Origin: Asaia bogorensis
GTDB lineage: Bacteria > Pseudomonadota > Alphaproteobacteria > Acetobacterales > Acetobacteraceae
NCBI GenBank assembly: GCA_945871455.1
Contig: CAMBXJ010000309.1
Location: 1 to 5,663 of the forward strand
DNA: 5,663 bases
Direction of reading: 5' to 3'
Shown: positions 1-5,435 of the stretch, one piece after another
Numbering within the stretch: the first letter of the stretch is position 1
Layout: the number at the start of each line of letters is the position of its first letter
Made by a program: the position numbers and the translations under genes
Notes under the pieces: model-generated
What the model saw: only the letters and a program-made list of their open reading frames with translations
Databases searched by the model: none
Told to the model about the DNA's origin: nothing

Positions 1-786
1 GCCGAGCATCAGCGACAGCATCTGGGCGCCGCGGGCGACGCCATAGCCCAGGTCGCCGCAATAGGCGACGATATGGACCTGCGGCATCGACATCGCCACG
101 CAGCACGTGACCCCGGCCACGGCCAGCAGCCCTTGCAAAAAACGCGGTGACAAACCGAGCGTGCCAAGCCGAGGACCGGCGAGCGGGGGCGCGCCGACGG
201 GGCGGACCGGTGCCGGACTGCGCAGCAACCACGCCAGCGGCAGCATCGCGACCAGACAGAACAGGCCGATCGCGAAATGAGTCACGCGCCAGCCCTGGGA
301 GCGCATCAGATGCTCGACCACCGTGGGCCAGATCGCGCCCCCGACATAGTTGCCCGAGGCACAGAGCGCGACCGCGATACCCCGACGCCGCTCAAACCAA
401 TGGGAGATGTCAGCGATCAGCGGCGCGAACGTGGCCGACGTGCAGAGGCCGATCAGCAGACCGTAGGCGATCGCGAATTCCACCAAGGTGTTGGCCTGAG
501 AGGCAAGGACATATCCCAGGGAAAGCGCCACCGCGCCGAACACGATGGGCTTGATGATGCCGACCTTGTCCGCGATCCGGCCCATCACGGCACCCCCGAC
601 CGCAAAGCCGATCATCGTCAGGGTGAATGGCAGAGAGGCCCCGGCACGGGCGACGTTAAATTCCACCTGTACCGCGGGCAAGGCCACCACGACCGACCAC
701 ATGCCGACTCCACCGATAGTGGCCAGCAGGATGGAAATCGCCAGGCGGAACCAGGCGTACGAGGAGTCGACTTCGCGTTGGGGCAC
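1..786 (-). CDS. MFS transporter, monocarboxylate/oxalate-porter-like, N-terminal part (runs off left edge)
   Basis: An inner-membrane secondary transporter, probably for a small organic anion. The reverse strand is open for 262 codons from a GTG at 784-786 to the window edge, where it is still in frame. Hydrophobic segments fit TM1 (residues about 13-37), TM2 (52-69), TM3 (80-96), TM4 (102-124), TM5 (136-157), TM6 (168-188) and TM7 (from about 215). The TM2-TM3 loop carries a motif-A-like GRIADKVG (69-76). After TM4 comes HWFERRRGIA (129-138), then SGNYVGG and GWR (165-167), a pattern typical of monocarboxylate-porter-like MFS proteins. A linker around 189-214 separates the two halves. GTG is chosen because no in-frame ATG precedes TM1; the first ATG (codon 29) lies inside it. 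An AAGGA at 798-802 sits 11 bases upstream, which is somewhat far. The gene lies 79 bases behind cinA on the same strand. The substrate cannot be read from the sequence. Confidence 0.9.
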   Translation of the reverse strand, partial: MPQREVDSSYAWFRLAISILLATIGGVGMWSVVVALPAVQVEFNVARAGASLPFTLTMIGFAVGGAVMGRIADKVGIIKPIVFGAVALSLGYVLASQANTLVEFAIAYGLLIGLCTSATFAPLIADISHWFERRRGIAVALCASGNYVGGAIWPTVVEHLMRSQGWRVTHFAIGLFCLVAMLPLAWLLRSPAPVRPVGAPPLAGPRLGTLGLSPRFLQGLLAVAGVTCCVAMSMPQVHIVAYCGDLGYGVARGAQMLSLMLG

Positions 787-806
787 GTGAGGGGCGGTCC
801 TTGGGC

Positions 807-822
807 TGGCGCAAAACCGCCA
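807..822 (-). promoter_or_regulatory. Small hairpin upstream of the MFS start
   Basis: TGGCG (807-811) pairs with CGCCA (818-822) around a six-base loop. In the minus-strand transcript it lies between the larger cinA-distal hairpin and the AAGGA ribosome-binding site of the MFS gene, and the loop reads GTTTTG. The GGCGC at 808-812 is identical to the GGCGC at 825-829 in the neighbouring hairpin. Either copy could pair with GCGCC at 843-847, so the two structures may compete. A regulatory role is inferred from position. Confidence 0.35.
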
Positions 823-823
823 C

Positions 824-848
824 CGGCGCTCGTGGGACGAAGGCGCCG
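824..848 (-). terminator. Strong stem-loop after cinA (terminator or attenuator candidate)
   Basis: CGGCGC then TCGT (824-833) pairs with ACGA (837-840) and GCGCCG (843-848). This gives a 10-bp stem with a two-base bulge (841-842) and a three-base loop. It begins 17 bases past the cinA stop codon in the minus-strand transcript and ends 37 bases before the MFS start. The downstream sequence holds only a short run of four T, about seven bases beyond the stem, so it is not a canonical intrinsic terminator. Partial termination, attenuation or 3'-end protection of the cinA message are all possible. Confidence 0.45.
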
Positions 849-865
849 ATGACGTGTGCGGACGA

Positions 866-2137
866 TCAGGTCTTCTCGAAGTCGATCCGCTCGACAACGG
901 GCAAACCCTGGAGGAACCGACGCAGGCAATCCAGGCCCAATTCCACCGCGCCCAATCGGACCCATTCGCGCCCACCCAGAATCCGGGATCGGCGGAATTC
1001 GACGGTTTCGGCGGTCGCAATGCCGATCCAGATGGTGCCGCCGAAGTCCATGCGGTCCGCGCCGTCGTCCAGTTCGATCAGCACCACAAGGGCGTGCGTG
1101 GCCCCGGTCTGCTCCCGCGCGGCGCGGGCGACCGCCTCCGTGGCGTCCTGGGTCATCTCCCCCGCCAGATGTACATCGGCCAGCCCGAAGGCGCCGTGCA
1201 GGTCCATCATGTGGCGCACGACGACGCCGCGCTTGAAGACGTGTTCGGCGTTGGGCAGATGCGCGACGCGGGCGGCGATCTGGCCGGCGGTGAAGGTCTC
1301 GACCACGGTCAGGGTCGATTGCTGCGCGATCAGCGCCGCCAGGGTGACGCCTTCCAGGGTCTGGTCGTCCTCGGCCATGATGAAATTGCCCAGGCGCTTC
1401 CTCACCTCGGCCGTCACCGGGGCCAGCTTGCGGCCGACATCGTCCATGTCCTTGCCGCGAACGGTCAGCTTGGTCTCCAACTGCGGGTAATGGGCGCGAA
1501 AGCCGAGCTTGACGCCGCCTTCGGGGTCAAGGGCCTCGATGTCGGTGAGCAATTGGTCGGCATGCGATTCACCGATGCCGTAGGAATGAAACCGCTTCAG
1601 GTGGATCGACGCCGGCGCGCCGGAGCGGGCCAGGATGCGCGGGATCACCTGCTCTTCCAGCATCCGGCGGAGCTCCCGCGGCACGCCGGGGGTGAAGAAA
1701 AAGCGCGCCTTGCCGAGATCCATCGCGAAGCCGCAGGCGGTGCCGATCGGATTGTCGATCATTTCCGCGGTCGATGGCAGCATCGCCTGCTTGACGTTGT
1801 TCGGCGGCATCGTGCGGGCGCGCCGGGAGAAGAAGGACTCCATCGTCTGGAGCCATTCCTCGTGCAGCACCAGTTCCACGCCGGCCGCCTGGGCGGCGAT
1901 TTCCTGCGACAGATCGTCGACGGTCGGGCCAAGGCCGCCATTGACGATCACCGCGTCGGCGCGCGTGCCGGCAAGCTGGAATGCGGCCAGCAGGCTTTCC
2001 CGGTCGTCGCCGACCGTGGTGCCCCAATGCACCGACAGGCCAACGTCTTCCAGCTTCTGCGCCATGTAGGAGAAATTGGTGTTGACGATCTTCCCGGTGA
2101 GGACCTCGTCTCCGGTGCAGATGATCTCGATACGCAT
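866..2137 (-). CDS. cinA: CinA-like protein, YfaY type (competence/damage-inducible protein A family)
   Basis: A 423-residue cytoplasmic protein, close to the usual CinA length. The N-terminal molybdopterin-binding-like (MoCF) domain spans about residues 1-170, with TGDEVLTG (8-15), the VGDDRE box (42-47) and NGGLGPTVDD (66-75). In CinA proteins this domain is linked to ADP-ribose pyrophosphatase activity. It continues with NPIGTACGFA (129-138) and FFFTPGVP (146-153), then a linker domain (about 175-255). From memory, LHEEWL, the NPIGTACGFA region and the overall layout resemble E. coli YfaY closely. The C-terminal PncC-like (NMN deamidase) domain (about 260-415) is degenerate: the family's ESCTGG is ETFTAG (280-285), and the VTGIAGP region reads VLIELDDG. 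Deamidase activity is therefore unlikely. The ATG at 2135-2137 follows GGGGGA and begins exactly at the conserved N-terminus. A 27-codon upstream extension is possible but unlike the family. The gene is divergent from the plus-strand amidohydrolase. Confidence 0.93.
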   Translation of the reverse strand: MRIEIICTGDEVLTGKIVNTNFSYMAQKLEDVGLSVHWGTTVGDDRESLLAAFQLAGTRADAVIVNGGLGPTVDDLSQEIAAQAAGVELVLHEEWLQTMESFFSRRARTMPPNNVKQAMLPSTAEMIDNPIGTACGFAMDLGKARFFFTPGVPRELRRMLEEQVIPRILARSGAPASIHLKRFHSYGIGESHADQLLTDIEALDPEGGVKLGFRAHYPQLETKLTVRGKDMDDVGRKLAPVTAEVRKRLGNFIMAEDDQTLEGVTLAALIAQQSTLTVVETFTAGQIAARVAHLPNAEHVFKRGVVVRHMMDLHGAFGLADVHLAGEMTQDATEAVARAAREQTGATHALVVLIELDDGADRMDFGGTIWIGIATAETVEFRRSRILGGREWVRLGAVELGLDCLRRFLQGLPVVERIDFEKT

Positions 2138-2172
2138 GGTTTCCCCCGTCAGTTGCCACGGATTGTGCGGAT

Positions 2173-2199
2173 GGGGGGGAGTAAGGGCAAGGGGGCGGG
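2173..2199 (+). other. G-quadruplex-type motif in the divergent promoter region
   Basis: Four G-runs of 7, 3, 5 and 3 bases are separated by spacers of 5 (AGTAA), 3 (CAA) and 1 (C) bases. This meets the usual G3+N1-7 rule for a potential G-quadruplex. The G-rich strand is the plus strand, so it is the coding strand for the amidohydrolase and the template strand for cinA. It lies 36 bases upstream of the cinA start and 72 bases upstream of the amidohydrolase start. Folding and any effect on transcription are inferred. Confidence 0.5.
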
Positions 2200-2205
2200 T
2201 GTACG

Positions 2206-2226
2206 CCCACTGCACCAACAGGTGGG
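2206..2226. promoter_or_regulatory. Inverted repeat, possible operator
   Basis: CCCAC (2206-2210) and GTGGG (2222-2226) form a perfect 5-bp inverted repeat around 11 bases, centred at 2216. A nested CACC (2213-2216) and GGTG (2221-2224) give an alternative small hairpin. It lies beside the G-tract and 45 bases upstream of the amidohydrolase ATG, a plausible operator position. The half-sites are short, so chance occurrence is not excluded. Confidence 0.25.
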
Positions 2227-2271
2227 AACCGGTTATCGTCGGCGCAATCCAAGAAGAAAAGGGAGAAAACG

Positions 2272-3546
2272 ATGGCCCGCATGCTGCTCAAGAACTGCCG
2301 CGTCTGGGATGGTTCCGGCGCCCCATCCTACCCCGCCGACGTATTGATCGAGGGCGAGCGCATCCGCGCCGTCGCCACCACGCTCGGGCAGCTTGAAGCC
2401 GCCGGTGCCGAGGCGATCGACACTAAGGGCATGACCCTGATGCCGGGCCTGGTCGAGGGCCACGCCCATATCACCTTTATCAATAGTGCCCGCACGGTGG
2501 ATCTGGGCGACACGCCGCCCGAAGAACACACATTGATCGCCGCCCGAAACGCCCGCCTGCTGCTGGATCATGGCTTTACCAGTGCTTATAGCGCGGCCAG
2601 CGCAAAGCTGCGGATCGACGTCGTGATCCGCAACGCGATCGAAGCCGGGGAATTGCCGGGGCCTCGGCTGCGGGCCTGCGGGCCGGAGATCACCGTCACC
2701 GGCGGACTGGGCGACGAACGGCGCGCCCATCAGTTCCGCGACAGCTTCGCGATGTTCGCCGATGGACCGATCGAGGTGCTGAAACTCGCGCGCCTGTGCA
2801 TCCGGGAAGGCGTGGACAGCATCAAGCTGAACATCTCCGGCGACGATCACACCCGGTCGGGCGAACTGCCGCGCACGGTCATGAGCGAAGAGGAAATCCG
2901 CGCCGGGGTCATGGCGGCACATGATTTCAACCGGCTGGTCAACGCGCATTGCCGTGGGGCGGAAAGCGTCAAGCGCGCGGTCCGATGCGGCGTCGATGTG
3001 ATCTATCACTGCGAACACGCCGACGAAGAGGCACTGGATCTGCTTGAATCGGTCAAGGATCGAATCTTCGTGGGGCCCGCCATCGGGCTGCTGCACACGT
3101 GGGCGTTGGAGGCGCCGGAAGGCTCCCTGCACAAGGGTGTCAAACGCGGCATCACGATGGGATTGGAGGCGGCATCCCGCGCCTATCCCGAAATGCGCAA
3201 GCGCGGCATCAAGGTCGTGATCGGTGGCGACTACGGCTTTGCTCGCACGCCGCAGGGGGAGAACGCGCGGGATATCGCGCATTTCGTCCAGCATCTGGGC
3301 TACAGCCCGTCGGAGGCGCTGGTCTGCGCCACACGGTATGGTGCCGAGTTGATGGGCTTGGGCGACCAGGCGGGGCAGGTGCGGGAAGGTTTCCTGGCGG
3401 ACTTGCTGCTGGTGGATGGCGATCCGGTGGCCGATGTCGGGTTGTTGCAGGATCGGGACCGCCTGGTCGGCATCTTCAAAGGTGGGGAGGCTTACAAGCT
3501 GGATCGGCAGGTGTTGGAACGGCGGGACATACGCGCGGCGGAGTAG
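2272..3546 (+). CDS. Metal-dependent amidohydrolase, imidazolonepropionase/prolidase-like (COG1228 type)
   Basis: A 424-residue cytoplasmic hydrolase with a complete TIM-barrel amidohydrolase layout and no signal peptide. A small beta domain (about 1-55 and 375-424) flanks the barrel. The predicted metal ligands are all present: H64 and H66 (GHAHITF), a potentially carboxylated K185 (SIKLNISG), H226 (NAHCRG), H246 (IYHCEH) and D320 (GGDYGFA). GPRLRACG and TGGLGDE (143-149) match the family, which more often has TGGHGD. The C-terminal GFLADLLLVDGDPVADV is the classic closing strand. The ATG at 2272 follows GGGAG with a six-base gap. The next ATG (codon 4) is worse placed. The family cleaves cyclic amides, dipeptides, lactones or carbamates, and the substrate cannot be chosen here. 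The gene is transcribed alone, divergent from cinA and convergent with the lipoprotein hydrolase gene. Confidence 0.93.
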   Translation: MARMLLKNCRVWDGSGAPSYPADVLIEGERIRAVATTLGQLEAAGAEAIDTKGMTLMPGLVEGHAHITFINSARTVDLGDTPPEEHTLIAARNARLLLDHGFTSAYSAASAKLRIDVVIRNAIEAGELPGPRLRACGPEITVTGGLGDERRAHQFRDSFAMFADGPIEVLKLARLCIREGVDSIKLNISGDDHTRSGELPRTVMSEEEIRAGVMAAHDFNRLVNAHCRGAESVKRAVRCGVDVIYHCEHADEEALDLLESVKDRIFVGPAIGLLHTWALEAPEGSLHKGVKRGITMGLEAASRAYPEMRKRGIKVVIGGDYGFARTPQGENARDIAHFVQHLGYSPSEALVCATRYGAELMGLGDQAGQVREGFLADLLLVDGDPVADVGLLQDRDRLVGIFKGGEAYKLDRQVLERRDIRAAE

Positions 3547-3553
3547 GGATCAA

Positions 3554-3569
3554 GGCGGGACGCCCCGCC
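3554..3569 (+). terminator. GC-rich hairpin just after the amidohydrolase stop codon
   Basis: GGCGGG (3554-3559) pairs perfectly with CCCGCC (3564-3569) around the loop ACGC, seven bases past the TAG stop. There is no T-run after it, so it may act as a transcript-end stabiliser or a Rho-assisted stop rather than a strict intrinsic terminator. Confidence 0.45.
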
Positions 3570-3615
3570 ATGGACGCGGCGGTGCTTGAAGGATGGCGTT
3601 AGAACCATGGTGTCC

Positions 3616-3628
3616 CGGCGTGATGCCG
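3616..3628 (+). other. Short hairpin in the convergent gap
   Basis: CGGCG (3616-3620) and TGCCG (3624-3628) pair around TGA, with one G-U wobble at the loop end in the plus-strand transcript. It is too short to mean much alone and is listed as part of the run of dyads in this gap. Confidence 0.25.
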
Positions 3629-3660
3629 CGCGGACCGATCCGGACCACTCGGACGACAGC

Positions 3661-3692
3661 CGCCGCCACGGTGGCTCCGACGGTCGGTGGCG
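3661..3692. other. Compact three-way-junction-like fold with two CGG-loop hairpins
   Basis: Outer CGCC (3661-3664) and GGCG (3689-3692) enclose two hairpins. The first is GCCA-CGG-TGGC (3665-3675) and the second is CCGA-CGG-TCGG (3677-3687), each followed by a single T. Nearly every base outside the loops is paired, and the two loops are identical. In DNA the inner elements are two 11-bp odd palindromes centred on G. The function is unknown. Confidence 0.35.
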
Positions 3693-3713
3693 CCCCGCGT
3701 GGCTGACGCCCCA

Positions 3714-3765
3714 GTCCCGTCGGCATATCGATCAGGGACGAAACGTCGGGTTAATGCCGGGGGAC
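3714..3765. other. Long nested inverted repeat
   Basis: GTCCC (3714-3718) and CGGCAT (3721-3726) pair with ATGCCG (3754-3759) and GGGAC (3761-3765). This makes 11 bp interrupted by a 2x1 internal loop. Inside is a second hairpin, GACG-AAA-CGTC (3737-3747). A second GGGAC copy at 3735-3739 offers an alternative partner for GTCCC. The element lies 81 bases past the stop codon of the minus-strand hydrolase gene. No T-run follows on either strand. Confidence 0.4.
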
Positions 3766-3768
3766 ATA

Positions 3769-3811
3769 TGCGTATCGGTCATCCCACCTGGCTGGTCGGG
3801 ACGGATACGCA
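3769..3811 (-). terminator. Stem-loop downstream of the lipoprotein hydrolase gene
   Basis: TGCGTATC (3769-3776) pairs perfectly with GATACGCA (3804-3811). An inner CCCACC (3783-3788) pairs with GGT and GGG (3794-3800) across one bulged base. It starts 35 bases past the stop codon of the minus-strand hydrolase gene, where a 3'-end structure is expected. Neither flank has a T-run, so intrinsic termination is uncertain. Confidence 0.4.
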
Positions 3812-3845
3812 GCGAGTTGACGGTCATGGATCATAGAGCGGCGGG

Positions 3846-5390
3846 TCAGGCTTTCGCCGCGATCTTTTCCATCCATGGGATTCGGTGATGTACATCCTTG
3901 GCGCGGTAGAACCGCTCCAAACGTGCACGCGTGGTCCGTCCGGGTGCAAGGCCCAGGAAGTCAATCGCGTTCAACCCCATGGTTCGGGGCCGTAGAACCT
4001 CAGGGATCATTGCCTCGATCTCAGCAAGATAGTCCTTTCCTACCGCGGCGACGCTGGGCATATGCCAATCCGATCCGTACATCATGTTTTGGCCAACAGC
4101 CTTATTGTCGGATAGGAAGGATCGGAACGCATCCTGGTATTTCATGAGATGCGGGTAACGAGGATTGCGATCACTCGATCTATCCTCAAACGGCTCGGTG
4201 AAATCCGAGAGGTCGATATAAACATCCGGATTGCGCCGCATGATCCCTTCCATCATGCGGAGCCACGGGTGGGGTTGGGCGCGCCCCTTCACCTCGGTAA
4301 ATCCGCCGGCCAGATGTCCGAAGCAAAACCGGAGCCGTCTCTCGGGGTTAACCGGCGTGCCCGCGAAGTCGGACCCTTGATGGCGGTTGGCCATCTGGAT
4401 CGCCCGCTCCCATAGCGGAGGGGCATTGGGGCGTTCGGCATGAGCGACAAACGTGTGCTGCATGCATCCTCGGTTCGCCGGTATCCCCTCGCCGGAGTGG
4501 ATCAGGATCGGGACGTCGGCGCCCCGACAATACACAAGCAAGTCTTGCAGGATATTATCGTAGAATTTCGCTTGATCTTCGGGAATGGATTTAAGTTTTT
4601 GCAGGGGGCTATTGGGACAACCGTAAAGCACGTTTTCGATGGGGGCGAAGCCTGTGCTGGGGTGCATCTTGACACCGACGAAGCCCTTTTTCTCGATGCA
4701 GTTCCTGACCATGTCCAGGTGCCGTTGTCCTGGCGGACGATCCCGCTCCGCCCATGCACGGGCCGGATTGAACGACACCATGGGCAAGAAACGGCCGAGC
4801 GTGGCGACGTTTAGTTGGCTGTAGAAGTCGACGAGTTCTTCGGGGTGACTGTAGGGGCCCTTGCCCTCATAAAAATCTACCATCAGTGGCGTAAATATAT
4901 CAACCTGCGGATATCGGTCCATCAGCAAAGCGGCGTTTCGGGCCCGATTGCTTGCGAAACCCAGAACGTGACGCCCCTCAGCGGCGAAGATCAATCCGCT
5001 CTGTCTGTTCGACGCCGCGTTGCAGAAGGCTTGCGGGTTGCCTTGAACGCTTTTGGTGATGCTGGACAGCCATTCGAATTCCTCCTTTCCAGACTCGGTT
5101 ACGAAGTGATTCGGCAATGCCGCGATGTTCGTTGCCAATCCTGCGACGAAGGACGCCAGTGGTCCCTTTTCGTCGGCATCCGTGAAGTGCCGCACGACGA
5201 AGGCGTCATCGTCGGCGTCGCGAAGGTTCATCAAATGGCAGTGGATATCGACGATCAGTTGTTTGCCCATTGGCTGATCGCACACGCCCGGTGACTTGGT
5301 CAGCGACATCCCGCTATCGCATCCGGCCAGGGCGGAGCCGGCTGCCGCAAGGAATCCGCGTCTGCCAAGTGTGTTGAGCGTGTGAGTCAT
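3846..5390 (-). CDS. Exported lipoprotein metal hydrolase, amidohydrolase 2 (ACMSD-like) family
   Basis: A 514-residue predicted Tat lipoprotein, likely periplasmic and membrane-anchored. The N-terminus has a twin-arginine motif (GRRGFLAAAG, R10 R11) and a lipobox LAGC with the lipidated Cys at 24. Asp25 at position +2 would favour inner-membrane retention by the E. coli Lol rule. The barrel starts at VDIHCH (H50, H52). Other predicted catalytic residues are H298 (ILIHSGEG), H359 (FGHLAGG) and D441 (GSDWHMP), matching the HxH, His, His, Asp pattern of the ACMSD family, which does decarboxylation or hydrolysis at a divalent metal. It is much longer than the usual roughly 300-350 residues; the extra length is the leader plus long insertions (about 60-200 and 260-350). 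The ATG at 5388-5390 follows GGGGGGA closely. Sampled G+C is clearly lower than in cinA and the plus-strand amidohydrolase, which suggests separate acquisition. The substrate is unknown. Confidence 0.9.
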   Translation of the reverse strand: MTHTLNTLGRRGFLAAAGSALAGCDSGMSLTKSPGVCDQPMGKQLIVDIHCHLMNLRDADDDAFVVRHFTDADEKGPLASFVAGLATNIAALPNHFVTESGKEEFEWLSSITKSVQGNPQAFCNAASNRQSGLIFAAEGRHVLGFASNRARNAALLMDRYPQVDIFTPLMVDFYEGKGPYSHPEELVDFYSQLNVATLGRFLPMVSFNPARAWAERDRPPGQRHLDMVRNCIEKKGFVGVKMHPSTGFAPIENVLYGCPNSPLQKLKSIPEDQAKFYDNILQDLLVYCRGADVPILIHSGEGIPANRGCMQHTFVAHAERPNAPPLWERAIQMANRHQGSDFAGTPVNPERRLRFCFGHLAGGFTEVKGRAQPHPWLRMMEGIMRRNPDVYIDLSDFTEPFEDRSSDRNPRYPHLMKYQDAFRSFLSDNKAVGQNMMYGSDWHMPSVAAVGKDYLAEIEAMIPEVLRPRTMGLNAIDFLGLAPGRTTRARLERFYRAKDVHHRIPWMEKIAAKA

Positions 5391-5435
5391 GATTCCCCCC
5401 AGACCTTCAGTTTATTGTTATTTATCCGTCCCTGG
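5391..5435 (-). promoter_or_regulatory. AT-rich leader and ribosome-binding site of the lipoprotein hydrolase gene
   Basis: A 45-base spacer. On the minus strand it has an AT-rich stretch (about 5408-5425) and then a GGGGGGA ribosome-binding site four to five bases before the ATG. The AT-rich stretch could hold a -10 box, but no matching -35 is clear. Read-through from the upstream open frame is equally possible. Confidence 0.35.

Larger units (their letters stand above)
2138..2271. promoter_or_regulatory. Divergent intergenic control region between cinA and the amidohydrolase gene
   Basis: These 134 bases separate two divergent start codons and must hold the promoter or promoters for both genes. 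The ribosome-binding sites are clear: GGGGGA before cinA on the minus strand (about 2142-2147), and GGGAG (2261-2265) six bases before the amidohydrolase ATG. No convincing -35/-10 pair is visible for either direction. The region holds a purine-rich G-tract (2173-2199) and an inverted repeat (2206-2226), described separately. Confidence 0.6.
3547..3845. other. Dyad-rich noncoding gap between convergent genes
   Basis: These 299 bases lie between the stop codons of two convergent genes. The only ORF of note, 3586-3888 plus, is rich in Arg, Asp and His, has no recognisable domain and runs into the antisense of the neighbouring gene, so I do not call it. The gap is packed with inverted repeats at 3554-3569, 3616-3628, 3661-3692, 3714-3765 and 3769-3811. 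It also has two near-identical tandem 10-mers (CGGACCGATC and CGGACCACTC, 3631-3650). No long direct repeats or insertion-sequence ends are visible. Possible roles are bidirectional termination, an unrecognised structured RNA, or debris from an insertion. Confidence 0.6.

Noticed and set aside
147..852. Plus-strand open frames over the MFS region (147-554, 277-852, 545-790)
   Set aside because: They are Arg- and Pro-rich shadows. The minus strand carries transmembrane helices and MFS motifs throughout.
618..965. 115-codon minus-strand frame spanning the cinA end and MFS start
   Set aside because: It overlaps both real genes in another frame and shows no domain features.
2138..2218. Upstream ATG at 2218 adding 27 residues to CinA
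   Set aside because: The extra residues are Pro- and His-rich and unlike CinA proteins. The inner ATG has a good ribosome-binding site and begins at the conserved N-terminus.
854..2347. 497-codon open frame on the plus strand, antisense to cinA
   Set aside because: It is the shadow of cinA in high-GC DNA. It has no recognisable domain, is rich in Arg, Gly and His, and its opposite strand encodes a convincing family protein.
2233..3294. 353-codon open frame on the minus strand, antisense to the amidohydrolase
   Set aside because: Composition is typical of a reverse shadow, and the plus strand encodes a protein with all expected metal ligands.
3631..3650. Two near-identical tandem 10-mers as a possible repeat array or iteron
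   Set aside because: There are only two copies with two mismatches, and no further copies nearby, so it does not amount to an array or origin.
3586..3888. 100-codon plus-strand open frame in the convergent gap
   Set aside because: There is no ribosome-binding site of note and no domain, and it runs into the antisense of the hydrolase gene. The underlying DNA is better explained by inverted repeats.
4149..5294. Plus-strand open frames over the lipoprotein hydrolase (4149-4415, 4440-4814, 4815-5294)
   Set aside because: They are antisense shadows of a gene with a clear signal peptide and catalytic motifs.
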